The notes below the pieces were generated by a model, which did no database searches, was not told the DNA's origin, and saw nothing but the letters and a program-made list of their open reading frames with translations. DNA of 52,967 bases from Arthrobacter sp. M4 (GTDB lineage Bacteria; Actinomycetota; Actinomycetes; Actinomycetales; Micrococcaceae), in contig NZ_JAIWYX010000021.1 in NCBI RefSeq assembly GCF_020251205.1, positions 1 through 52,967 of the forward strand. The letters are read 5' to 3'. Shown piece by piece: positions 42,501-50,853 of the stretch (its first letter is position 1; each line of letters starts with the position of its first letter). A program made the position numbers and the translations under genes.

Positions 42501-44335
42501 GCGCTCCGCACGACCGTCTTACCCGACGGTGCCTTGACCTCGGTGAGCCGCTGGGCGGCGTCGTAGGTGTAGGTGATGGTGCCGGAGAGGGCATTCGTGG
42601 CCCCGGTCAGCAGCCCGTTCGTGTAGCTGTAGCTGACGGTTTGCCCTGCGGAGGTCTGGGCGCCGGTGATCCTGCCCGCCGTGGTGTCCCAGGTGAAGGT
42701 GATGGACCGGGTCCCGTCCGTGACCTGGGTCAGGCGCCCGCCCGTGTCATAGCTGTAGGTGGGGCCGCGTCCGGAACCGTCGGTGAGGGAGGTGAGCCAG
42801 CCCTGGGTATTGAAGGAGTGCGTCAGCCCGGACCGGGTGGTTGCCGTCCACGTGCCGTCCTGGTTGTGGGTGAGGCTGGACGTGGCGCCGGGCGGGGCGG
42901 TGTAGCTGCCGTCCGGGTTCTGGGTAAACCGGACCCGCTGCCCGGTTCCGGCTTTCAGCACGGCCTCGGTTCCCTGCACTGTCAGGCGCGTGTCGTAGCC
43001 CAGGCTCCAGCCGCGGCCGAACGGACCGTCTGCCGCGTCAGCCGAAGTGTAGAAACGGTTCACCGACAGGCTTGCCGTTTTGGACGCCAGGCCAAGGTCG
43101 GTTTCGGAGTGCGTGAAGGCTCCGATCGCCGTGTTCACGGGGTCGGCCTGCGAACCAGTGGGAGCGGAGGCCAGCTCCGATCCGCCGTCCGGCCCGTAGA
43201 CCTGCCCGTCGGCAACGGAGCCGGCATAGGTCCCGACGCCGTTGATCCCGGCGGACGGCATCGGCGGTGCCGCGGTCAGTGCCGGGATGACCTTGGTGTA
43301 GTAGCCGGTTATCGACAGTTGGTTCTGCTGGCTGCACGTGCTTCCTTGGACGAAGGCCTTGGTCACTGCCGGGATGTACGTCGTGTTTGAATCCCAACAG
43401 GGTGTGGGCGGTGGCGGGTCATCCACGACCCGCCCCCACCAGTTGTTTGTGAGGTCCTGGGGAGCTTGGAAGGCGGGTTTCTCGCCGACGCCCCCGAGGA
43501 GGGAGTTGCCCTGCATGTCCAGCTGTTCCCTCGTCGGTGCACTGCCGGCCGCGCTTACCGGCTTGGCAACGTAATTGTCGTAGAACCTCACCCGCGTGGG
43601 ATACAGGAAATCTGCGCCGGTGCCAGTTGAGTCCTCGAAAATGTTCTCCGTGAAAGTACCGCTGTCCGCGCTGACCCCGCAGGCACTGTCGTAGAAACGG
43701 TTGTTCGCAACCCTGACGTCTCCGGCCCCGCCTGCGACATACACACCCGCGGATTGGATGTTCTGAAGGTCACTGTTCGTGAGCGACAGCGAGGCCTTGG
43801 ACGAGACCCAAAGGCTCCCCGAGGCACACCCACCCCCGGCGTATCCTCCGTACTGAATCTTTGACCGGTCGATCACCGATTGAGTAGTCGCTGAATTGGT
43901 GAAGTTGATCATGTACCAGTCACCCCGCGCGGGTGCCGTGGCAGCACCATCGCCGTTGGTGTCCCCACCGATGCTGTCGTCGCGGTGGGACGTAAAAATC
44001 ACCGGTGCAGCCGCGGTCCCCCGCGCGACCAGCTGGCCGTAGATCGTCATCCGCCCATACTTGTCCGACGGGTTGCCGAGCTTCACGATGACGCCGGGCT
44101 CGATCGTCAGCCGCACGCCTGCGGCAACGGACAGATTGTCCTGCACCCAGTAGGGCGAGCCTGACACCGTCCAGACGGTGTCCGAGTACAGGGTTTGGTT
44201 CGTGATGACTGTCGCCGCCCTGGCCTGCGGCAGCGGCCCTGCAATACCGATGAGCCCTGCCGGGCCAACCGCCACGGCAAGCAGCACAACAAGCCAGAGC
44301 TTGAACGAAGTCAGTGGACGGGTTTGTCCGGCCAT
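39551..44335 (-). CDS. Secreted YD-repeat (WapA/Rhs-like) toxin with soluble tip
   Basis: I chose ATG 44335, after GGGGGATC, because a clean signal peptide then begins (KLWLVVLLAVAVGPAGLIGI, cut near QARAA). Residues about 45-330 look like a parallel beta-helix. A DUF6531-like entry module (DPVNTAIGAFTHSETDLGL) leads into YD repeats. The Rhs core ends RARQYDPTGGSFLAPDP. The tip has a glycine/alanine hydrophobic part and then ETWNWMGASRQGL, HWYDPRGGEWRNHPADKWHD and HWDYNPWTEW, rich in His, Asp and Trp like predicted nuclease tips. The full product has 1594 residues. The next gene is start/stop coupled. Confidence 0.88.
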   Translation of the reverse strand: MAGQTRPLTSFKLWLVVLLAVAVGPAGLIGIAGPLPQARAATVITNQTLYSDTVWTVSGSPYWVQDNLSVAAGVRLTIEPGVIVKLGNPSDKYGRMTIYGQLVARGTAAAPVIFTSHRDDSIGGDTNGDGAATAPARGDWYMINFTNSATTQSVIDRSKIQYGGYAGGGCASGSLWVSSKASLSLTNSDLQNIQSAGVYVAGGAGDVRVANNRFYDSACGVSADSGTFTENIFEDSTGTGADFLYPTRVRFYDNYVAKPVSAAGSAPTREQLDMQGNSLLGGVGEKPAFQAPQDLTNNWWGRVVDDPPPPTPCWDSNTTYIPAVTKAFVQGSTCSQQNQLSITGYYTKVIPALTAAPPMPSAGINGVGTYAGSVADGQVYGPDGGSELASAPTGSQADPVNTAIGAFTHSETDLGLASKTASLSVNRFYTSADAADGPFGRGWSLGYDTRLTVQGTEAVLKAGTGQRVRFTQNPDGSYTAPPGATSSLTHNQDGTWTATTRSGLTHSFNTQGWLTSLTDGSGRGPTYSYDTGGRLTQVTDGTRSITFTWDTTAGRITGAQTSAGQTVSYSYTNGLLTGATNALSGTITYTYDAAQRLTEVKAPSGKTVVRSAYDIITGRVTEQWDGLGNHSTFSWDAAASTATMTDPRGGVWKDVYLGNVLQRRVDPVGNTTDYEYDTQLRLIATFGPDGVRNAISYTPGGDVKSFQGTTAAVNATYNSQHLPTTTVNARGYTSTRGYDTANNLTQLSRPNPAGGTITSSFGYDAAGNITSATDPLGNVSTAEYSADGDQTRSTTPLGSVTSMAYDTAGRVTSVVSPRGNAPGADPNQFTWRYEYDALGRMVKATNPAGQYETVEYNADGQVTKATDTSGRSTTYQYDAAGHVTSVQGPDLTVPPTTTAYDANGNITTTTDAMGRTTTLQYDAANRATTFTNPLGTYTLTYTRRNQIASIKDPQNAVTTYKYDNAGRLLNADLPLSNDGDVTYTYDANGNRASMQDFNGTTTYAYDSLDRLTTVTRAGRTFTLAYDAASRLTSLTSPDGAVTGYTYDADGRVTQVRNGATVVANYTYDADGNTLTVTRADGSQATRTYNNLGQLTRITDATSAATLLDESYAYDTAGNPVSISRPDGTADTFTYDTLDRLTKACYTTTCASSTEILEWSYDHAGNILTDTRNGQTTTHTYNTKGQRTQSTGPGGTTNYTYDYRGQTLTAGNKTFTYTKGGRTATVTTPAGTTSYKYDGDGRRLSATLGTAKTTFEWDPFYRLANELDTNGALIRHYTNADQPLTANDATGAAAYFHTDRLGSIRALTDATGTITAAGAWEPYGRPRATGPNNPNAPPLGWLGQYQDPTGLTHLRARQYDPTGGSFLAPDPAASTSISGTYTYGTANPLRYIDITGLFSWDEFLDGVQNVSGIVSDVAGVLAIVATATGVGAPVGAVLGAISIGAGVVHAGTKAIQAYNTCNSGKGSCGDAIGEAVLSAASIPPGGKLIKGAATGLKALGLAGKAAKAEATAVDRALSKLPKDAQRSEKPPGFDPETWNWMGASRQGLAEKHWYDPRGGEWRNHPADKWHDSHWDYNPWTEWNSPWQHIYPGEVP

Positions 44336-44709
44336 CACGATCCCCCAGTTCAGGAAGCCGCCGTCATTTGACGACACTCTCTTCACCACGGGGGTCGTGC
44401 TTTAAGTGACGTGCGGCTGCCATTCAGGGGAGAACGGAAATGACCGGAAGGAAGCAGGCTTACGCCGGCGCCGGATACATCCAATCCCCGATGAACTTTC
44501 GACGACATGAGACCCAAGGCAAACCGATACTGCGAAAACCCCGGCCCCCCCCCGAAGAGAGATACGCCTGACAGTAGGAGTATGCCACCGGTAGATCAAC
44601 GATCTTGATCCAATCTTGGGGAAAAACTAGGTTAACCGCCGACTTGGCCCGCCCCCGAGGGTGGACACCAGCTCTATGGAAGCCTTGTCGGGGTCGGCGC
44701 CGGACACGC
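44336..44709. other. Upstream region of YD toxin 2
   Basis: No gene is supported. The stretch includes a C9 run near 44550 and must hold the toxin promoter, which I cannot place. Confidence 0.4.
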
Positions 44710-44941
44710 TCAAACACGCAATGCGGGCATTCCAAGAGCCACAGGGCTGTTGGCCACGGTGGTGGTCTGGCGGATTTTTTCCTCAAGGAGGCGCAGCGTG
44801 AGGTCGATACCTTCAATTTCGCCTCGCCAACCTTCCGTGACCGCCCGATCGCGCCGTTGCTGGAGATCCGTCCGGAGCACCAAGAGCCGGGGCTGCATTT
44901 TCGGACCGACCTGGAGCATGGGCTTAGTGCAGTTAACCGAG
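44710..44941 (-). pseudogene. C-terminal fragment, integrase-like, at the right edge of the insertion
   Basis: The minus frame up to the ligase junction encodes MQPRLLVLRTDLQQRRDRAV and EGWRGEIEGIDLTLRLLEEK, which resembles the coiled C-terminus found on actinobacterial transposon-linked site-specific integrases. Everything upstream is cut off at the junction with the ligase gene. It shows that the edge of the insertion once belonged to a recombinase gene. Confidence 0.45.
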
Positions 44942-45643
44942 CGCACTATTGTCATCCGTGACGGGGACAGGACCAGTTTGTTTTCCAGGGAGGGGAAAGA
45001 CCTCGCGAGGTACCTCCCGGACCTGGTACCAGGGGCTGGGGAGATGATCCCCCCAGGGTGCATCGTGGACGGCGAAGCCGTGGTGTGGTCCGGTGACCGG
45101 CTGGACTTCGACGCGCTGCAGCGCAGACTCAGCGCCGGGAAGGAATCCCTCCGTGAGATGGTCCGTGACCTCCCGGCCAGCTTCGTCGGCTTCGACGTGC
45201 TCTGCGTCGCCGGCCACGACACCAGACACCTGCCCCTCCGGGACCGGCGGGCCCTCCTGGAGGAACTCGCCACAGAATGGTCCGCACCCTTGTCCCTCTC
45301 CCCCACCACCACCGACCCGGAGATCATCGCCGGGCTGCCCCTCGCGGGCAGGCTGCGCATCGTCGGCAGGTCCGCGCCGCTGACCGCCGCCGCCAGCCGG
45401 GCACTGGCAAAGTGGCTGCGGCCGGCCACGCCGGGCCACCCCTGGCCAACCACGGTCAAAGGCACCACCCTGGACCGCTTCAACCGGGACACCACTCCGG
45501 TGATGCTGACTGTCGTTGAACCGCTCGTCGTGGAGGTCGCAGCGGACACGGCCTGGTCGGGCCGGTCGTTCCGCCACTCTCTTCGTTTCGAGCGTGCCAG
45601 GCCGGAGCTCGACCCAACAGAGGTCACGGCTCCGGCCCGTTAG
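44942..45643 (+). pseudogene. ATP-dependent DNA ligase, C-terminal part
   Basis: The frame resumes the ligase at R-TIVIRDGDRTSLFSREGKDL and runs through IPPGCIVDGEAVVWSGDRLD, ASFVGFDVLCVAGHD and a C-terminal domain with LRIVGRSAPLTAAASR and FRHSLRFERARPE. Inside, DPEI joins directly to IAGLPLAGRLR, so the segment with the later nucleotidyl-transfer motifs (the region usually containing GVVAK) is deleted. The gene is dead twice over: split by the insertion and internally deleted. Confidence 0.8.
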
Positions 45644-46130
45644 GGGGCCTTCGGCACCCACACCGGCGGCTGGCGCCAAAGTGGGATTCTCTCATCGAGT
45701 ACCCTGACGCGCCCGGGGTGCCGCCCATGGCGGGCGTGCCGGCGATGGGTGGCAATCCAGCCCGCCAAAGCACGCTCGGCTGCGTCGCCCGAAGCGGGGT
45801 ACGGTGGCCGGCCATTGGCGTGTATCCATGCGACATCTCGTCCCGGCGTTCCTGCCACAGCCTGTCACTGTGGAAGGGCATAGCCGTCCGCCCAGACGGG
45901 GCACGCCCTGTCCAAAACCTTGGAGGCTGTCTGCTCCAACTGGCCTCTCCGTTTGAGCAGCCGGATCCTTGCCAGGGCCCGTCCAAGGTCCTTCTCCTCG
46001 TCGGCCACCGAGGGCGTTTTCGGAAGCGTCCCGGTCTTACGGAAGTACGTAGCGATCCGCTTCGCGGACGGGACAGCACCATCCCGCAATGACGGAGGGC
46101 GTAATCAGGCACCAACCCACGATAAAGGGC
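45640..46130 (-). pseudogene. Helicase-associated-domain protein, multiply frameshifted
   Basis: Pieces in three minus frames line up in order: LALYRGLVPDYALR, then VPSAKRIATYFRKTGTLPKT and LARIRLLKRRGQLEQ, then WQERRDEM, then ALAGWIATHRRHARHGRHPG and PLWRQPPVWVPKAP. This is the pattern of proteins with helicase-associated repeats. Its stop overlaps that of the ligase remnant on the other strand. Confidence 0.65.
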
Positions 46131-46223
46131 GAGCCAGTACTCTCCGCTTGAGGCGAGGAATTCTCACGGTTGAGTCCATGCAGCGGGCGTGGTCTTGCGC
46201 CGGCACTGACCGGGCCCGGCTCG

Positions 46224-47468
46224 TCAGCCCGCGCGGATGCCATTCTCAGCGAGGAACTCGCGGGCACGGCCCATCTGGCGGTCGGTGGAGAAGGCGTACC
46301 ACTGCTCGCCAAGGTTTTCGCCGTGGACCAGATCGCGGAACCGGAAGAAGGCACCTTTGCCCTCGATCGCCCGCTTCAGCCGCTCCCGAAGGGCCTCATC
46401 GCGCTGCCGCTCGGCGAAGGCCGCCATGTCCTGCCAGCCGTTCCGCGAACCGGTGCGGTTCAGTCGAAGCCAACGGTCAGGCTCCTCCTCCACGTCGATG
46501 GCGGCACCGTCCCCGACCATCATCGAGTCAGTAAAGGTATCGTCGTACACCTGCCCAGTGCGCAGGTCGAGATAGCCACCGGTAGACAGCTCGAGATCCC
46601 CTTCCAGCACGGTGCTGAGCATGTCCAGGGCCACAGGCACCACCACTCGGTCGGTCAGCGGCACGCGGCGAAGACAGGCCAGCAGGTCCTCGGCCAGCAC
46701 CTGGTCACCAGCTCCGCCGCGCCAATTCAGCCGGTTGATAACCGAGATTGCCACCGGCTCGGCTTCCTGACGTCTCTGCTCAAGCGCCATCGGAATGCCA
46801 GTCCCCACCTGTTGCAGAGCGTCATCGATGTCGCGTCCCGTCACCGCCGCAAGAAAGCGGACCGCATCTCCAGCAGCGATGGCCGCGCGCAGCTCGGACA
46901 GGTCGAGCCCCGGCACCTGGACCTGTACGGGCCACGCCTGAAGCAGCATCGGGTGCGAACGGCTCGGCCTCCCCGGCGCCCGGCTCTCCCCGTCGTCGGT
47001 AGCCCACCGGCGCCCGTACTGGTCCGGGATGCTGCCCCAGCCCCAGTACGGCAGTGGGGCATCAGGACGGATACCCAATACCTCCAGCGGGTCGACCTTT
47101 ACCTCGCCGACCACGCATCGGTGCGTCCAGACGTCACCCAGGTCGAACGTGAACCGAAACTCAGTCCCCGGCTCCACAGTCCGGGCCACCTTGGCCACAG
47201 CGATGTCGATTGGTGCGATGATCGGGCCCCCGACCGCTCCGGCCATCTCGGCCCCCGTCTCTTCGTCAGTGATTACTCGGCCATCGGCCAGGGTGAACAT
47301 TGACAGGTGCGAGCGGTCCCATCGGGCGAAGGCATCGTTTATGGCAGTGGCGAGATCCATGAAGGTGTGCGACGGCCCGACCGCGAAGATACGCCCGGGC
47401 CAAGGCCACAGCTCCTCACCACGACCACCGAGCAGCTCCACCGTAACCGACAACCAGGTTCGTGCCAT
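46224..47468 (-). CDS. pRiA4b ORF-3-like / UPF0158 fusion protein
   Basis: From ATG 47468 the 414-residue protein starts WLSVTVELLGGRGEELWPWP and FMDLATAINDAFARWDRSHL, the plasmid pRiA4b ORF-3 family (also found beside transposases). The C-terminal part TGGYLDLRTGQVYDD, WQDMAAFAERQRDEALRERL and STDRQMGRAREFLAENGI matches UPF0158. The fusion seems intact. Its biochemical function is unknown. Confidence 0.78.
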   Translation of the reverse strand: MARTWLSVTVELLGGRGEELWPWPGRIFAVGPSHTFMDLATAINDAFARWDRSHLSMFTLADGRVITDEETGAEMAGAVGGPIIAPIDIAVAKVARTVEPGTEFRFTFDLGDVWTHRCVVGEVKVDPLEVLGIRPDAPLPYWGWGSIPDQYGRRWATDDGESRAPGRPSRSHPMLLQAWPVQVQVPGLDLSELRAAIAAGDAVRFLAAVTGRDIDDALQQVGTGIPMALEQRRQEAEPVAISVINRLNWRGGAGDQVLAEDLLACLRRVPLTDRVVVPVALDMLSTVLEGDLELSTGGYLDLRTGQVYDDTFTDSMMVGDGAAIDVEEEPDRWLRLNRTGSRNGWQDMAAFAERQRDEALRERLKRAIEGKGAFFRFRDLVHGENLGEQWYAFSTDRQMGRAREFLAENGIRAG

Positions 47469-47758
47469 ACCCCAAGGATGACACGCGCCACGGTGCTGCC
47501 GTAGTCGCGTTACCACAGAGCCCCCGGCGCAGCATCCCGCAGGAAGGCGCTGTTCGGCGAGTCGGACGAGCGAACGTTTGCAGGCGCTTGACTGTGATGA
47601 TGTGGCTGCGATCCATAGCAGCTTACTGCTATCCCGCTTGAGGATCCTTCTGCGGGCTCGGCGCGGCCGCGGCGATCACCACCCTTGGCAGCATCGATTG
47701 TCGGCGATAGGCTGCGGAAACCGGGCCGGCCGCGGCTCGCGAGACAAGGGGACCCGCG

Positions 47759-48697
47759 TTGAGCTCGTTCGTTGTCGGCACCGATCTGATCGACCTGTTG
47801 GCGACCGCCGCCCGGAGGATCCGCAACGGCAAGATGCCGGATCACTTCTTCGACTACGAGGACACTGCTACCGCACAGTCGATCGGGGAAGTACTGGCCC
47901 ACTTCAACAATGTGGCGGTCGCAGACCACTACCAGGAAGAGAATGCCGAGCCGGAGTACAGGTTCACCCCGGTCGAGGAGATCCTGACCGAAAGGCTCGA
48001 GCCCAGGCATCTGGTACAGATCTACTTAGCGGCGAGGTGCTACAACTACCAGACCGGCGAGGACCACCCGGAATGGGCCTACAGCCTCCCGTGGGCAACC
48101 GTGAAGGCGATCCTTTTCTGGACAGAGACCCGTCTCTACGGGCTCGGCTGGCCGATCGTGAAGCTACGGAACTCCGGCGGGTATGAGTGGGCCGGCTACG
48201 AAGACGCGGCCTGGGAATGGACCCGCGAGCACGGCTTCCCCGAGCTGCAGATCAATCCTGGCCGGCTCGACGACGACGAAGTCAGGCAGGCGATCACGGC
48301 CACCGAGCGGATGGGCGAGCAGGTGTCCGCGGCATTGGGGATGTCCAGGATATCTCTCCTCGCCCGCCTTGTCCTGGCTACCCATGAGGACGGCGCCTAC
48401 CTGATCTTCGAGCCGGATGGCGGCCGATTTGTCCGCTGTACGGCCTTCCGGGAAGGCGGCGAGAAGATCGCCGAAATCAGCTCCCCGGAGGCGGCTGCCC
48501 ATAGTGCCGAGCCGACCAGCGGAGAAGAGGTTCGAGCACTCCTAGCGGCCGTTGATCCCAGCCCGGCGAATCCGGCCTGGAGAGAGTTCGCCCCTGAGGA
48601 CATCCCGCCGCTGGAGGAAGGGTCTCGAGCGATCCACTTGGGAAAGGCGTCGGCCTGGTCGCCGTTGACCACCCGTCCACGCCCCAGCGACACCTGA
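47759..48697 (+). CDS. Hypothetical protein
   Basis: TTG 47759 follows AAGGGGA at 6 nt. The 312-residue soluble protein contains YLAARCYNYQTGEDHPEWAY and TRLYGLGWPIVKLRNSGGYE. I do not recognise a family. Good codon use through the whole length supports a real gene. Confidence 0.7.
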   Translation: MSSFVVGTDLIDLLATAARRIRNGKMPDHFFDYEDTATAQSIGEVLAHFNNVAVADHYQEENAEPEYRFTPVEEILTERLEPRHLVQIYLAARCYNYQTGEDHPEWAYSLPWATVKAILFWTETRLYGLGWPIVKLRNSGGYEWAGYEDAAWEWTREHGFPELQINPGRLDDDEVRQAITATERMGEQVSAALGMSRISLLARLVLATHEDGAYLIFEPDGGRFVRCTAFREGGEKIAEISSPEAAAHSAEPTSGEEVRALLAAVDPSPANPAWREFAPEDIPPLEEGSRAIHLGKASAWSPLTTRPRPSDT

Positions 48698-48821
48698 CCG
48701 AGCGTCTCGCCGCAGTGCGGAGGACTCACGCAAACCTCCCGCAGCACGCACTTTTAGGGATCCATTGCCGGACATATCACATCGAGTGGACGAGAGCCGG
48801 GTCTGGTCGGGCCTGTCAGCG

Positions 48822-49112
48822 TTACGTAACGAGGTCCTTCGTTAGCCGAAGGATTCCGACGGTCCAAACGCTTAACAGCACGTGCAAGAGGACGAATGAG
48901 ATTTTTATTGGATCGAACGGTTCGCCCCAGAAGAACATCAGCAGCACGATTGACGCTGCGGAAACTAGAATCGCCGCGACCAACGGTGATCTTGCCGTAC
49001 TCCTTATGGTTACGAGATTCCAGACTCCGATGATCACGCCAGCAATGGCCACCACGCTGAAGGCCACGATTATGGCGATGATGGACGCAACCCATCCTGC
49101 CTGCCGTTGCAC
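48822..49112 (-). CDS. Small membrane protein
   Basis: GTG 49112 lies 7 nt after AAGGG. The 96-residue product has about three hydrophobic helices (IIAIIVAFSVVAIAGVIIGV, LVAAILVSAASIVLLMFFWG, FVLLHVLLSVWTVGIL). It overlaps the upstream gene by 43 bp in another frame, so the two are probably co-translated. Confidence 0.6.
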   Translation of the reverse strand: MQRQAGWVASIIAIIVAFSVVAIAGVIIGVWNLVTIRSTARSPLVAAILVSAASIVLLMFFWGEPFDPIKISFVLLHVLLSVWTVGILRLTKDLVT

Positions 49113-49339
49113 TTCTGAACCCTTAGGTTCTGTATTTGCCCGATGACCGGGATGGAAGCGAGCACTATAACCCCTCCCATGAACAATCCAGATACCGCCT
49201 CGAAAAGTCCCATCCAAAAGCGCCAATGCCGTGATCTCATTGCTTTATCCCAAGAAAAGGCAAAGGTTCGAGTTGCTCGTGGTGGCAGGTCGGGCCGCTC
49301 GGATGTCTCCTCGGTCAGCCGCTGCGGTTCTTGGCTCAT
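49070..49339 (-). CDS. Small membrane protein, pair partner
   Basis: The 89-residue frame from ATG 49339 (MSQEPQRLTEETSERPDLPP) has one strong hydrophobic segment FMGGVIVLASIPVIG. Alternatively this and the next frame were one protein separated by a frameshift, but the good start of the second argues for two genes. The function is unknown. Confidence 0.5.
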   Translation of the reverse strand: MSQEPQRLTEETSERPDLPPRATRTFAFSWDKAMRSRHWRFWMGLFEAVSGLFMGGVIVLASIPVIGQIQNLRVQKCNGRQDGLRPSSP

Positions 49340-49519
49340 GTAGTCCGTGCCCTTTCTGGCGACGGAGGCCGTCCCCGCTCTTTCCATGGAGGATTCTACT
49401 TGGGCAAGGCACATGAACTGACGTGACCGGCAAACGCCGGAGTCAGATAAACGTGGCCCAGTACCCGAGGCTCACGCCGTCCGGTTGCCGGATGGTCGTT
49501 AATTTGCGGTGCGGAGGTC

Positions 49520-49615
49520 TTACTCATCCGGCTTCCAGAACCCGCCCGCAAGCCGGTCCTTCACCGGGCGCATGTCGGCAAACTCCACAGCGACAATTCC
49601 TCGGGCGAGTGTCCC
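49520..49615 (-). pseudogene. C-terminal coding remnant
   Basis: The minus frame GTLARGIVAVEFADMRPVKD, then RLAGGFWKPDE, ending at TAA 49520-49522 looks like a genuine protein end. The frame breaks into a palindrome cluster upstream. I do not recognise the family. Confidence 0.4.
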
Positions 49616-49637
49616 GTGGACGGTCGTCCACGGGACA
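49610..49637. repeat. Perfect 12-bp hairpin
   Basis: TGTCCCGTGGAC and GTCCACGGGACA flank GGTC. With the palindrome at 49652-49665 it forms a tight cluster of inverted repeats, as at recombination or partition sites. Confidence 0.6.
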
Positions 49638-49651
49638 GTCGGACAGCACCT

Positions 49652-49665
49652 CCGACAGCTGTCGG
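49652..49665. repeat. Perfect 14-bp palindrome
   Basis: CCGACAGCTGTCGG is self-complementary. It lies 14 bp after the hairpin at 49610-49637. Confidence 0.55.
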
Positions 49666-49718
49666 CCATCGAGTGGGAGGTGGTCCCGGATCTTTCTCGA
49701 GCTCGCTCTGCGGAGGTA

Positions 49719-50554
49719 TTAGCCGGTGGCGGCAGACAAGGCTCGGTGAAAGCGCCGGTTGGCTTGTTCGATCGCATCCTCAAGTACGGACGGATCGGCA
49801 CGGAGGCTTGTGATGAGTTCGTCTAGGTCACGCAATCCGGCGCGCTCCAGAAGTCGCTTCTCATTCGTGACCCACTCACCGCGAGCAGCGAGCACGGCGT
49901 GGGCGGTCATCATGGCGGATGTGGCAAGGGCGCCAGCCAGCTCCGTGATCTTCTCGGTCTCGACGTAGGCAGCGCGGGCGTAGTGCAATGTGAGGTCGGC
50001 CCGGCCGCGCCAAACGGGCGGAGCCGAGTTCCGGAGGGGCTGTGGATATGCCGGATGGGACAGTCTCCGCACAGGACACGATTCATCGCGAGCTCGGCGA
50101 CTACCAGATAACTGGGGATACCGGCCAGGTGGAACATGAGGGGCTCGATGTGAAAGCGGCCCTGCTGGGCCTCGGCCAGCTCATGTTCGACAACGTGCAA
50201 GTCTTGGTAGTGGACATCGACCCGACGACCCTCGATTTCAAGCCAGGCTCCCCCGTTGAAGACACCGCCACCCCAGCCGCCGATTTCTGAGACCGTTCCT
50301 TCCCAGCCAAGCGCCCGCAGGTCGGCGGGATCGAAACGATCCCTGTAATACAGGCCGAAGTCCCAGTCGCTGCCAGGGGTATGGGTGCCGGATGCTCGAG
50401 ACCCTCCCAGCGACACCGCAAGCACGCCGGGAAGGGCGGCGAGCTGATCGACTACGTGGTCAACCAACGAGGAATCATCCACGAGGGCGCCTGCCTTTCG
50501 GAGAGGGTCGAAAGCAACACTATGGGGTATCGGCACCGGTCGCGCCCTTTCCAT
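49719..50554 (-). pseudogene. Nucleotidyltransferase-domain protein, frameshifted
   Basis: From ATG 50554 the product carries the polymerase-beta-like motif LGGSRASGTHTPGSDWDFGL with its DxD pair, and VDVHYQDLHVVEHELAEAQQ. Near 50067, in the region after NRVLCGD, one base is missing. The native end LSHPAYPQPLRNSAPPVWRG and LADPSVLEDAIEQANRRFHR-like helices are in the next frame, up to 49719. Restored, the protein would have about 278 residues, as in minor nucleotidyltransferases of antibiotic-modification type. A sequencing error is possible. Confidence 0.75.
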
Positions 50555-50853
50555 CTTCTTCCCAGGCGCGCCATAGCACCGGTGTCCCGGTCAAGGATCC
50601 CTTACCGGACACGTATCCCGGTCCGACTTCGGAGACAAAACGTGACATTCACAGCCACCTCTAACGATTACTTTGATGCACCCGGGGTCTGTCATTAGTT
50701 TTGACAATGAACGTGAGGACGGGGTCTATTTGGACCAGACAGCGAAAGCCACCGGTGTGAATTTCTTGGTGGCAGGTTCCATCATTGTCCTTGGCATGGA
50801 GCAAGGTACATGGGCTGCCCAGCCCGCAAACCTCCGACATGTGGTGTTGAAGT
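50555..50853. other. Gap without a clear gene
   Basis: A 64-codon plus frame at 50673-50867 overlaps the next start, but it has no ribosome site or family. I see nothing firm. Confidence 0.4.

Larger units (their letters stand above)
31902..44941. mobile_element. 13,040-bp insertion splitting the DNA ligase gene
   Basis: The left edge follows KFDGF codon TTC (ends 31901). The right edge precedes codon CGC (44942), which resumes the ligase in frame as R-TIVIRDGDRTSLFS. The insert carries orphan YD cassettes, an IS110-family element, candidate immunity genes and a complete YD toxin on the minus strand. Both edges contain truncated genes. No terminal repeats or target duplication are visible, so the mechanism is unclear. 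Confidence 0.65.

Noticed and set aside
41474..43390. 638-codon plus frame inside the second YD toxin
   Set aside because: It is antisense to YD repeats and shows only their repeated complement; the minus frame has signal peptide, Rhs core and a coupled partner.
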